Below are positions 37,192-46,202 of a stretch of DNA of 64,000 bases, piece by piece. Each line of letters begins with the position of its first letter. Position 1 is the stretch's first letter. The DNA lies in NCBI GenBank assembly GCA_034387635.1, contig JAOANU010000004.1, forward strand, positions 620,001 to 684,000. The letters run 5' to 3'. The notes beneath the pieces are model-generated. The model worked only from the letters and a program-made list of their open reading frames with translations, ran no database searches and was not told the DNA's origin. This DNA comes from Rhodosporidiobolus odoratus. Lineage: Eukaryota > Basidiomycota > Microbotryomycetes > Sporidiobolales > Sporidiobolaceae. Both the position numbers and the translations under genes were made by a program.

Positions 37192-37539
37192 ATGAAGCCC
37201 TCCAGCATCCTCCCCGCGGCTTTCGCCCTCGTCGCTTTCGCTTCTTCCGTCGAAGCCGGTCCTATCGCGTACGGTATATGCCAGGCGGGCTGTGCCGGGA
37301 TCGTGGTTGCTTGCTACGCGGCGGCTGGGTTTACGTATGCTGATGCTCTCCTTTCTTCCCCTTACACTCCGGCCTATCCTGACGCTCGAAGCTCGGATGA
37401 CCAACGACCCATTTTCCCGTACAGCTTCGGCACTGTCACTGCCGGTGCCGGTACCCCGGCTGCCATCATCGCCTGCAACGGCGCGTTTGGCAGTTGCCAG
37501 GCCGCCTGTGCCGCGATCGCTTTGGCTCCGACTCCGTAA
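37192..37539 (+). CDS. Small secreted Cys-rich protein, copy 1
   Basis: Two exons (37192-37334, 37425-37539) encode 85 aa. A signal peptide of ~22 residues ends in SSVEA before GPIAYG. The mature part has six Cys in the pattern CxxxC...C...C-x6-C-x3-C (CQAGC, ACY, ACNGAFGSCQAAC) and the stretch FGTVTAGAGTPAAIIAC, ending LAPTP. Similar short secreted proteins are widespread in fungi and are sometimes annotated by similarity as zygote-specific (Zys3-like); no function is established that I know of. Two paralogues lie within 2.8 kb. Confidence 0.88.
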   Translation: MKPSSILPAAFALVAFASSVEAGPIAYGICQAGCAGIVVACYAAAGFTYADALLSSPYTPAYPDARSSDDQRPIFPYSFGTVTAGAGTPAAIIACNGAFGSCQAACAAIALAPTP

Positions 37540-38372
37540 GGGTAAGCTACATCCCCTTGACCTCCCTCCCGCTTTTGTGATGTCCCTCTTCGGCACGCAA
37601 CAGAGTCTCGAAGCCGCAGTGCCCCGTCCTCGAAGTGTCTAAGGGCTTGGTTGTTTTTCTTCTCTTCCTTTTGTCCTCGCTTGTTCCTTCTTTGGCCTCA
37701 AGATACGAACACTGTACACCCCTTCCAATCGGGTCCGGCCCTCTGTGCGACTAGCTGAGTTGCAAACCGGCGAAGCCTTTTCTCCCGATCAGGACTCGGG
37801 AGCAAATTTGCGGGATGTGCATAGACCCGGTTGGGATTGCCTCGAGATATTACCAGTATCACTTCACGTTGCTCCAAGCCTCTCAAGAATGCAAGGCTTG
37901 TCAAAGCGCATGTGGGGCGGTCTGTTTTGGACTGTGGACCGGCATTCTCGCGCTGAGTTGAGAAGGTCAAAGTGATGTTCTCTTCCTTGATTCGAGAGTG
38001 AGAGGTCGCGCGGGGGCACAGACACGGCACCAGTGGGACTAATTCGCTCAGGCTAGCTCGGCTGCCCCGGACTGCTCCGCCAGATGTACCATAAGTCTCA
38101 GTTCTTTTCTGTTCTTTTCCACCCCTCTTCTTTCTTTCTTTCGCAAGACTCCTCAACTCGGTACGAAGCTGTGAGTCTGAGAGTATGTACCTGTCTATAA
38201 ACTCCCTGATCTGATCTCTGTCCTTGCGTGTCTGCCTCAACCTTTTCCTGTCACGGCGTTCTAATCAACCTTCTTTGTGTTTTTCGCTCAACAGCCACAC
38301 CCCCGGTCCGCAAGCCTTACTCTCTAAGGTGTCTTGTGGCAGCTGATCGCGCCTCTCCTGTGCAGGATTGCC
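37540..38372. other. Gap between secreted copies 1 and 2, with a possible Cys-rich relic
   Basis: 833 bases with no complete gene. On the plus strand at about 37842-37961 one frame reads YQYHFTLLQASQEC then KACQSACGAVC before a stop. The CQSAC unit resembles the CQAAC/CQASC ends of the neighbouring paralogues. It has no signal-peptide exon that I could join, so it may be a decayed copy or chance. Confidence 0.35.
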
Positions 38373-38779
38373 ATGAACATCGCGTTACTCGTCTTGCTGC
38401 TCTCGGCACTGCTAGCTCAGCGTACAGCGGCCACCATCGGGCTGCCGTATGCTGAGTGTCAAAAGGGAAGTGCTGGTCTCGTGGTAGTCTGCTACAAAGC
38501 GGCGGGAGAGACGTGTGTCACCTGCCTCCTTTTGCTCTCTGATGGCGATCGAGTACAGCACTGACTGGTTTACGGTTCGCAGTCTCGGCGCGGACATTGA
38601 GATCATTCGACCGCTACTTCTGCTTGCCGCCTTGCTTTCAACCTGTGTCAGGCGAGTTGCGCGAAAGCCACAAAGCCGTACGTATCGCCTTCCTTGTCTT
38701 CAACCAGCCTCTTCCTCATGAAAAGCGACGCAGCTGACGCAGATGCTTCGTAGCGGAGCCGGAGAAGCGTCGAAGATAG
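38373..38779 (+). CDS. Small secreted Cys-rich protein, copy 2 (divergent)
   Basis: The signal-peptide exon begins MNIALLVLLLSALLAQ. The obvious donor (GTGTGT after 38512) with the first acceptor (38582) puts the second half out of frame with the family. Using the donor two bases later (exon 38373-38514), the acceptor at 38601 (exon 38602-38677) and a last exon 38743-38779 gives 255 nt, 84 aa, and restores ACRLAFNLCQASC, which matches ACNGAFGSCQAAC of copy 1 including the C-x6-C spacing. Differences: the second Cys of CQAGC is Ser here, the TVTAGAGTP segment is mostly lost, and a basic tail (EKRRR) is added. It may be a rapidly diverging gene or one losing function. Confidence 0.65.
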
Positions 38780-39611
38780 AGCCAGGCTGGTCCTGCAGCC
38801 TTATCCTGCAACTCTTCGACATCGCTTCGGCGGCGAATCGCATCTTCGCCCGTTCCTTCTCCTGGATCCTTGGGTTTGCTCAGCCCATCGTTCTCGTTTT
38901 CTCGGCACGCCTTTTTCAGCAGCTTACCTTCGACTTTCTCGTGCCCGCTTCGTGGATCAGCACGTACACTTCCCTCGTCTCGGGTTGAACCGCGTCTACG
39001 TACTTTGCCTTTCTTCCTTTTTGGACGGCGGTTGCAGTTACTGTAGGACAGCAGTGACAGCACAAGCGGAGACCTGTCCGTTGGCCTCGCATGCTGAGCA
39101 GGACAACGGAGGAAGAGCAGAAAGTCGAGAGAAGCGCACAGACGTAGCGCACGGGAGTCTCCCGTTTCTCGCTTCGTTGCTCGCGGATTCTTTCTCCTTT
39201 CTCCTCCGGTTGCTGGACCGCATAATCCACCTCTTCTTTTCCTCCCCGCTTGACCACCCCTGGAAAGGTCGCTTGATGGCTTGGTTTGTGTACAGTAGCC
39301 CAAGTCGAGAAGCAATGTTCGTTGTTCTCTTTCGACACGACTGACCGACGGATGAGAACGGAAACTCGGTAGTGTATCGCAGTACTGTAGCGGTACAAAA
39401 AGCTGCCACGTATCCGTCCTCGAAACCCTCTCCTTGCCGAGAGGCCAGCAGGCAAGATTCAGACATGAAAGGACGGAAGGGTCGGAACGAACGGGAGAAG
39501 ATGTCGGCGTGCTTGTCACTCTACACGAGGACAGGTCAGCGTGGTGTCGGCACAAAGGCGGCGCAGAGAATGCAACCCGCGAACGGACGGCATAACGGAC
39601 CAGACTCATCC
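38780..39611. other. Convergent intergenic region between secreted copies 2 and 3
   Basis: 832 bases between two converging genes. A 343-codon open frame runs through it on the minus strand, but it is rich in Arg and Ser, overlaps the end of copy 3 in another frame, and has no domain; I treat it as spurious. No RNA gene or repeat was recognised. Confidence 0.5.
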
Positions 39612-40012
39612 TTACGGAATCGGCAGACAGCCGGCGGCAACGCAGGCGGACGAGCAAGTACCGAACGCGCTGTTGCAAGCCAGGATGGCCACGGGCGTAC
39701 CGACGCCGGCGGTGACGGTACCAAAGCTGCGCGAGGGAGCAGATCACATCGACAAGTCAGCGCGAACGAAGGGAGAAAAGCTCGGTAGGAGGGAAAGGAA
39801 GCTTACACGGCGCCGGCCGCCGAGTCTATGAGAACCAAGCTTAGCTTTAGGGGCCTGCAGAAGGCTTGAAGGAAGGAGAACGTACAGCAGGCAACCACCA
39901 CCGCGGCACAACCAGCCTGGCAGATACCGTAAGAGAGTGGACCAGCGGCAGCCGAAGGAGCGCTGATAATAAGGCCGGCACTGGCGGCAAGGGTGGTGGT
40001 AGAGATCTTCAT
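39612..40012 (-). CDS. Small secreted Cys-rich protein, copy 3
   Basis: Three exons on the minus strand (40012-39886, 39825-39807, 39726-39612) sum to 261 nt, 86 aa. The signal peptide ends SAAA before GPLSYGICQAGC. The mature part follows copy 1 closely: VVVACYSAAGAV, FGTVTAGVGTPVAILAC and C-x6-C-x3-C, plus one extra Cys near the end (AAGCLPIP), making seven. The last exon is 115 nt in both copies 1 and 3, with the same phase. Copy 3 has an additional intron that leaves a 19-nt middle exon. It is in the opposite orientation to copies 1 and 2. Confidence 0.88.
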
Positions 40013-40626
40013 GTTGACACTAGGTGCATGAGGCGTTGTTGATTCGTAGAGCGGGTTAGGATCACCACGCTCGAGTTATTTGAGCGAAAGAGGGAAAGAA
40101 TCTGAAAAGGGGGACGGGCGGCAGACCTTCTTCGCGCTGAGGACAAAGAGGAGGGAGAGGTAAAGAAGAGAGAGACTCGCCGCGCTTTGCAAACCATAGA
40201 AAGGTGAGCAAGTACCGCCAGTTGGGGAAGGAAGCTTTTCTCGGAAACCTTCTCTGGCGGTCCGAGGGTCGCGCAACGGCCAAGCTGCAGCAAGTTGTCA
40301 GATGGGGAAGGCGATCAAGCGCTGGCGCTGCACTCGGCTGCACCGCGCAGAAGGTCGGCGGAGAAGGGCGAGGTGTAACGACGACGCGTGCAGCTGTGAG
40401 CTACAACGACGAGGTGAGCGTTCATGGAGCGCACACTGACGCTGAAGCAGAGCATTCAGCAGGTGTGTACGCTCTCGAGCCCGATTGTACCGGTTGAAAG
40501 TATCAATGAGCAGAAAGTGAGCTTCTCCCCATGCCTCCTAAGAGATGCTACGCCGTCACTATGACTAGAAACGAGCCGTAGAATGCACAGGATGTACGCA
40601 CTATGAACTCTTCGAGCAGCTCGCTC
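40013..40626. other. Intergenic region upstream of secreted copy 3
   Basis: 614 bases with no supported exon; it contains the promoter of copy 3 and the 3' flank of the helical-protein gene at 40627. No repeat or RNA gene was recognised. Confidence 0.5.
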
Positions 40627-41690
40627 TCATCTCAGCCCCGCCGCCTCCTTCTCCCTCTTCCTCCTCTCCACCAACTCGCCCACGCCCATGCCGATCCCGA
40701 CGTCGAGCGCCACCCCAGCAGCATCCATCAATCCTTCCGCAATACCTCGGGAACGATCCCGGTGAGCGAGATAGTCCTTGAGCGGGTCAGCGGGGGAAGC
40801 GGAAGAGGTCGGTTTGAGGACGGTGGGCGGGGTCGGGGAGTCGAGGTAGGGCTAGAGGAGCGGAATAAAGCTCAGTATGCGTACCTCAGGTAGGCGTAAA
40901 AAGGGAATACAGTGCACAAGGGAAAATGGAAAGAACAGCGCACCTTGCCTTCCCTCAACCAATCCGTCAACCCCCTCCTGCCAATCTCGACCGCCTCTCC
41001 AGCTGCCATCTCTGCCTGATGCAACGCGTTCTCGGCGTCTTGCTCGGCATAATGGAGGTACTTGCGGGAAAAATTGCCGTGCACTGAAATACCTTTGCGA
41101 AGGTTCGCGGTCGAAGAAAAGGCATATTGAGGTGACGGGGCGAGCTGCATTAGGTGGTGGTCAGTAGTGGAATGGAGAAGGTTGTGAGGAATGAAGTCAC
41201 TGGGTGCGAATCGGCTAGCTGTGTCTTGAGCACAGCAACGCGGTTTTCTCCATCGTGGACCTGCTCAATTCGAGGTCAAAACAGGCTAGGTCCCGGACTA
41301 TGAGGAAAGGAGTTTACGGCATCTCCTGCAGCTTTCTTCAGGCCGTCCCACTGCATCGTGATACCCAAAAACCGGTCAGCGCCCCTCTTCTTCCCTCCAG
41401 AGAAAGCGATGAACGGGAGAGAAGGCTAGAAAAAATGCGAAGCTCACCTGCGTAACATCCATCAAGCCCCCATTCAGTCCCCTGCCCAACACACTCGAAG
41501 CCTCTATCCTCCTATCCAACCCATCCCAAGCGTCCCGCAAGTCTCGCCGGGCAATATCCCTCCCTTGCCTCGCTGCCAACCCGATCTGTTTACCCGCTTC
41601 TGAGAGTTCGTGGCGCGCAGTTGAGGCGTCTAGGCCGTCGAGATAGACTAGCCCGACTTGAGAGCGCTGCCGCGGTGTTGCAGTCGACAT
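40627..41690 (-). CDS. Unknown helical protein with Gly-rich C-terminal segment
   Basis: Five exons (41690-41448, 41350-41318, 41260-41201, 41144-40944, 40851-40627) sum to 762 nt, 253 aa. I do not recognise the family. There is no signal peptide. The sequence is dominated by charged amphipathic helices (ARHELSEAGKQIGLAARQ, RRDLRDAWDGLDRRIEAS, YAEQDAENALHQAEMAAGEA). Near the C-terminus is a Gly/Ala segment with Gly spaced as in glycine-zipper helices (GVALDVGIGMGVGELVERRKR), ending in a basic tail. That end resembles the C-terminus of the protein at 61328-62176 (GIVAADVGLGAGVELGRRRER). Membrane association is a possibility, not shown. Confidence 0.75.
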
Positions 41691-42209
41691 GTTGACCGTC
41701 GCAAACTGCGAGTCGTGAGCAGCTGGGGCGGGAGGTCCGCGGATGCACTGGTACGCAGAGACGGGTATGGGTAGTCCTCCAGAGGCGAGGTTTGCAAATG
41801 GACAGACTCGATGCGAAGGAAGAGGATGCGAAGAAGGTTCAAGAGACGGGTGAAGACAGGGAAGGTCGCGAAGGATGATCGACGGTTGGCTCGAAACTTG
41901 CTGTGTAAGCACTACTTCAAGAGTATCGCTCGCTTCGTGATAGCTTGCTCCGAGGGTCGGCAGCAGTGACAATTGAGCCCAAGAGGAAGGAGGATAGAGA
42001 AGCGGCAACGACCAGGACGAAGAAAGCGGGAAACGACTGCATTGCACCGGCACCTGCAAGGCAGGGCAGGGCAGGGCGGAGGACCTAGGAGAATCAAGCG
42101 AAGAGGAGGGAGGATAGTGTGAACAACAAGAATGGAAAAAACACCTGTACATGGCGCGACAGTGACCGTTTGAAGCGAATTGCGTTCTGGAAAGGCGGGA
42201 CATCTTCAC
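41691..42209. other. Intergenic region between helical-protein gene and SUB1
   Basis: 519 bases. The minus-strand frame of the helical protein stays open upstream of its chosen ATG to about 42209, so an upstream exon or longer leader is possible. I found no domain in it and prefer the ATG at 41690. Confidence 0.45.
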
Positions 42210-43322
42210 CTATTCGAGATCGTCTATGGCTTTATCGATCTGGACGGGGAGAGACACGACCAATCAGAGGCAAGGTCAGCACATGCGGGAGGGCCAATTG
42301 TGCAGGAGAACAGCGCACCATGCTCATAGCTTTTTTGAGACGATCGTACTGCTGCACGGTCAGGGAGATCCCCTTCTTGCCTGGCTTCATGTCGCCACCA
42401 TCGTTGTAGTACTGCAGTCCAAACCCCGAAACGCAGAGTCAGCAAGAGTGGTGACGGAAAAACCTGCCGCGGCGAGACGGGAAAGACCTCGTGCAAGGCA
42501 GGAGACTGCGAGCAGACCGTGAGCATGACATACCTCGCGGATGTCCACCAGAGTCTGCTTCTTGAACTTCCTAATGGTGACCCTCCTGTTCTTCTCGAGG
42601 TCGATGAACGTCTCGCCGTTGTCGTTTTCTTCGGTAGTGAGCGAAGAACGCCTGGCAGTCCCGACTTTGCGCTTTTCCTGCTTCTCCTCCTCCTGCTCCT
42701 TCTTCTTCTTGCTTGGCTTCTCCACCGCGACCTTCTTCTTCTTGCCGTCCTTGTCCGTTTTCTTCTTGGCTTCGGGTGAGGACGAGGCGTCTGATTTGAC
42801 GCGCTTCTGGATGGGCTCGTCGTCCGAGGTGCTGTCTTCGTCCTTGACACGCTTCTGCACGTCGAGCGGTCGGGAAATGGCGCGACGAGTAGAGTCAAAA
42901 ATGGTGTCAAGCGAGCGGAGTGAGCAAAGAAGCGGCGGCGAGGTCGGTGATAAGGCGAGATCCAGTCGGCAGAGAACGCCAGCGTATTGCGTTACGGTGA
43001 TGCGAAGCAGAAAAGCGTCCGGGCCGACATGGGCGATAGAGGGTAGAGAGAAGGGTCGGAAGGACCGAGTGGGGCGCAGAGTAAAAGCGTAAAAGCATTG
43101 CACGGTCAGCTCAGCTCGTGTAGCTCGGAGACTTGTGTATAAACCATAGCACATGTCAATGCACATGCTGCGCGCTCCCCCATGGCCGAAACCGAGCTGT
43201 TTGTGCCATCGTGTGGAAGTCAACATAAGGAAGGAACGCACCTTGATCTGAGGTTTGGGAGAGGCGGACGAGTCGTCGTCCGAGTCGACGTGTTCCTGAG
43301 AGAGAGGAGCGGCTTTGGGCAT
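42210..43322 (-). CDS. SUB1: Transcriptional coactivator PC4/SUB1
   Basis: Four exons (43322-43242, 42854-42534, 42411-42319, 42239-42210) sum to 525 nt, 174 aa. The protein binds single-stranded DNA and acts in RNA polymerase II transcription. The C-terminal PC4 domain is complete: FIDLEKNRRVTIRKFKKQ, LVDIREYYNDGGDMKPGKKG, ISLTVQQYDRLKKAMSMID. Before it lies a ~100 aa acidic Ser stretch and Lys-rich region, the usual low-complexity N-terminus. The long intron 1 (42855-43241, 387 nt) is unusual for the window. It diverges from the YDJ1 gene. Confidence 0.95.
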
Positions 43323-43858
43323 GACTGCTACGTGCCAGGGGGTAAGCGGGACGAGGAGGGACGAGGTCAACCAACCTCACTGGCAGCGCATCTCGCAGGA
43401 CGACGGAACCCTTTCGATCTACGTTCCGCCAGGTCAGACTCGGTCGAGGGCTGCCAGGGAGCTGCCATGTTACAGACAAGACATGTGCTTACTCAGCCAG
43501 AGCCACACGAGGAGCGGCTACAAGGGATCTTTCCTTTTCCTTCTTTTTCTTTCGCCGCCGCTCTTCTCGCTTCCCTCTCCCTCACTTTGAGCTATCAGAA
43601 CTATCCGGAACCTGGTCCGACTGCCTCACTCGACGCGTACGTCAGTCTTGAACATCCATAGTCGCTTTGAAAGCTGTGCTGACCTCGCCTTCCTTCCTGG
43701 TCCCCTTCCCTGTCCTTCACTTCCCTCGCTCGCTCCTGCTTGATTGCTGGTGGCTTGCATAGTCTTCACCTCCCTTCTTAGACTCCGTAAGCATCTCTCT
43801 CGACTCTCCCTAGCGAGCAGAGCTGATCTGACGTCCACCCTTCAGCTCCTCCCTCGCC
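43323..43858. promoter_or_regulatory. Divergent promoter region, SUB1 / YDJ1
   Basis: 536 bases between outward-pointing ATGs. It contains an inverted pair CGGAAC / GTTCCG (about 43393-43418) whose arms look like heat-shock-element units (nGAAn, nTTCn) but 13 bases apart, not contiguous. A long pyrimidine-rich stretch near 43530-43580 precedes the YDJ1 start. Heat-shock control is plausible for Hsp40 but not demonstrated by these sites. Confidence 0.4.
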
Positions 43859-45800
43859 ATGGTTGCCGAGACCAAGTACTACGACCTGCTGGGCGTTCAG
43901 CCCAGTGCAACTGCCGCCGATCTCAAGAAGGCATACCGCAAGGTGGGTCGCAACACTCCGGTTCACTTACGACCAGCGGCGCAACTTCATCAGCTTGGAG
44001 GGGCGGGGCGAGCGCACACAGCCGCATTACATTCCAGTAGGCAGACGACAGTATCAGGCAGCTTGACGGGTTGCTATGCATTGCGCCTGCGTTGTCAGCG
44101 ACCCTCATGAGGCGGAGGATCGTGGCTCTGGTGAGCACCTCTGACGGACCGGAACAGCTGCTGACCTGATACTGCACCTCGCCTCCCTCCGCCCGCAGCT
44201 CGCCCTCAAGCTCCACCCGGACAGTGCGTTTCCTTTCGCAGACTTGGAAAGCTCAGCGGGAGTTGCTGACACATGCCCTTCATCCACTTCTCCGTTCTTT
44301 CGCCCATCCCTTTTTACAGAGAACCCCGATGCCGGTGACCAGTTCAAAGAGGTTTCGCACGCATACGAGATCCTGAGCGAGTGCGCCGCTCTCCTTCGAG
44401 TCTTCGCGGCCAAGAGTCGCACGCTGACCATGTCTTCCTGGCCTTCTCTTGCGATCCCTACTTTTCTTCCGGCTTCGACCCGCAGCGAGCAAAAGCGTGA
44501 GGTCTACGACCGTTACGGTGAGGAGGGCCTCAACGGCGGCGGTCCCGGCGGCATGGGCGGCATGGACCCGCAAGATCTCTTCTCCCAGCTCTTCGGTGGC
44601 GGCGGCGGCTTCTTCGGCGGCGGTGGGCGCGGCGGTCGGCCCCAGGGCCCGCGGAAAGGCAAGGACCTTGTTCACCGCATCAAGGTCTCGCTCGAAGACC
44701 TCTACAAGGGCAAGACGTCGAAGCTCGCGCTGCAAAAGCACGTCCTCTGTGGGAAGTGCAAGGGCAAGGGTGGAAAGGAGGGTGCGGTCAAGACTTGCGG
44801 GTCTTGCAAGGGTCAGGGTGTCAAGATCGTTCTTCGCCAACTCGGTCCGATGGTGCAGCAAATCCAACAACCTTGCGGCGACTGCAACGGCGAAGGCGAA
44901 ATCATCAACGCCAAGGACCGCTGCAAGGACTGCAACGGCAAGAAGATCGTCAACGAGCGAAAGGTGCTCGAGGTCTTCATCGACCGCGGTATGAAGGACG
45001 GCCAAACCATCACCTTCAACGGCGAGGCGGATCAGGCGCCCGGTGTCGAACCGGGAGATGTTGTGATCGTCATTGAGGAGAAGCCGCACGACTTGTTCAA
45101 GCGCAAGGGCGACGACTTGTTTGCGGAGGTTGAGATCGACCTGCTCACTGCCCTTGCCGGTGGCGCTTTCACCATTCCCCACCTTGATGACCGCGCGCTT
45201 CTCGTCAAGATTCAGCCGGGAGAGGTTATCAAGCCGGGTGCGTTCTTCTCTATTCCTCTGAGTTTTACCCAGCTGATCTTGTTGCTGCTCTATCTCCATC
45301 GTCTGGCTTTCACACCCGCTCACGCACCTTGTAAACGCCTTCACTCCGTCCTGCCACTCTATCTCGCGCGGTTTCCCCTTGTTCCGCTTCGAGCATCTCA
45401 GGCGTCGTCAAGCTCATCCCCGGACAGGGCATGCCCTCGCACCGACACCACGAACTCGGCGACCTCGTCGTCCAAATTGACGTCAAGTTCCCTGACTCGC
45501 TCGACCCCTCAGCCCTCGCCCCTCTCGAATCCATCCTTCCTCCTCGTCCCGAATTGCCCAAGTTTGCCAAGAATGTGCACGTTGACGAGATTGAGGAGAT
45601 ATTCAACGCGAGCGAGAGGAGGGCTAAGAGTGGAATGGGCGCTGGAGGGTATGATGATGCTATGGATGAGGATGAGGAGGGTCAGGGTGGACCGCAGGTG
45701 CAGTGTGCAAACCGTACGTCGCCTTCTTTTCGCACTGCTCGATTTGTAGCTCCTCCCTTCTTGAGCGAAGCTGACAGACTTGTCCCGGACTGTAGAGTAA
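43859..45800 (+). CDS. YDJ1: Type I Hsp40 (DnaJ), YDJ1/DNAJA type
   Basis: Six exons (43859-43942, 44199-44223, 44320-44380, 44486-45237, 45402-45713, 45796-45800) sum to 1239 nt, 412 aa, the family's usual size. This co-chaperone stimulates Hsp70 ATPase and delivers clients. The J domain has YYDLLGVQPSATAADLKKAYRK; the HPD loop is carried by the 25-nt second exon. A G/F region follows, then four zinc-binding repeats (CGKCKGKG, CGSCKGQG, CGDCNGEG, CKDCNGKK) and the C-terminal substrate domains. The last exon is only 5 nt and completes the C-terminus CANQ, a CaaX box for farnesylation, which would anchor the protein to the ER face as known for Ydj1. The HPD motif is intact. Confidence 0.96.
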
Positions 45801-46202
45801 ACGCCTTCGCCGCTTTCCCTCGCCTCCTCTTCGTTATCCAATCGCATCTCGGTCCTCACCCTCCTCTTTCTCCATGCACATGATCCCTCTCCCTCTGACG
45901 CACCGTTACACCCCGCTTCGCCAGCGACCTACCCACTCTCTCACTCCATTCCATTCCTTTCCTCACTTCCGACTCCTCCCGGTTGACTTACTCCTCCTTC
46001 TCCTCCTGTCCGATTCGATTGACACGCGCGATTGTAGTCCGTACTTTGCAAGGGAGCATAGAGTTTTCTCTTCTCTGGTGACTCGCTTTCCGCTTATCGA
46101 GCAAAGAGAGCACATAGCCAGCTAGAATAGGGTCGACGAGAATTGACACATGTGTAAGCAGCTGTGCGCGCGGCATGCGCTCGTTCGAGGAAGATGATTC
46201 GG
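45801..46202. other. Convergent 3' region, YDJ1 / HBS1
   Basis: 402 bases between two converging stop codons, holding both 3'UTRs. No coding exon or RNA gene was supported. Confidence 0.5.

Noticed and set aside
38716..39747. 343-codon open frame on the minus strand between secreted copies 2 and 3
   Set aside because: Arg/Ser-rich with no domain, overlaps the coding exon of copy 3 in another frame, and GC-rich DNA produces such frames by chance.
43392..43418. Heat-shock element in the SUB1/YDJ1 promoter
   Set aside because: Arms CGGAAC and GTTCCG are present but separated by 13 bases, not the contiguous 5-bp units of a real element; noted only as part of the promoter entry.
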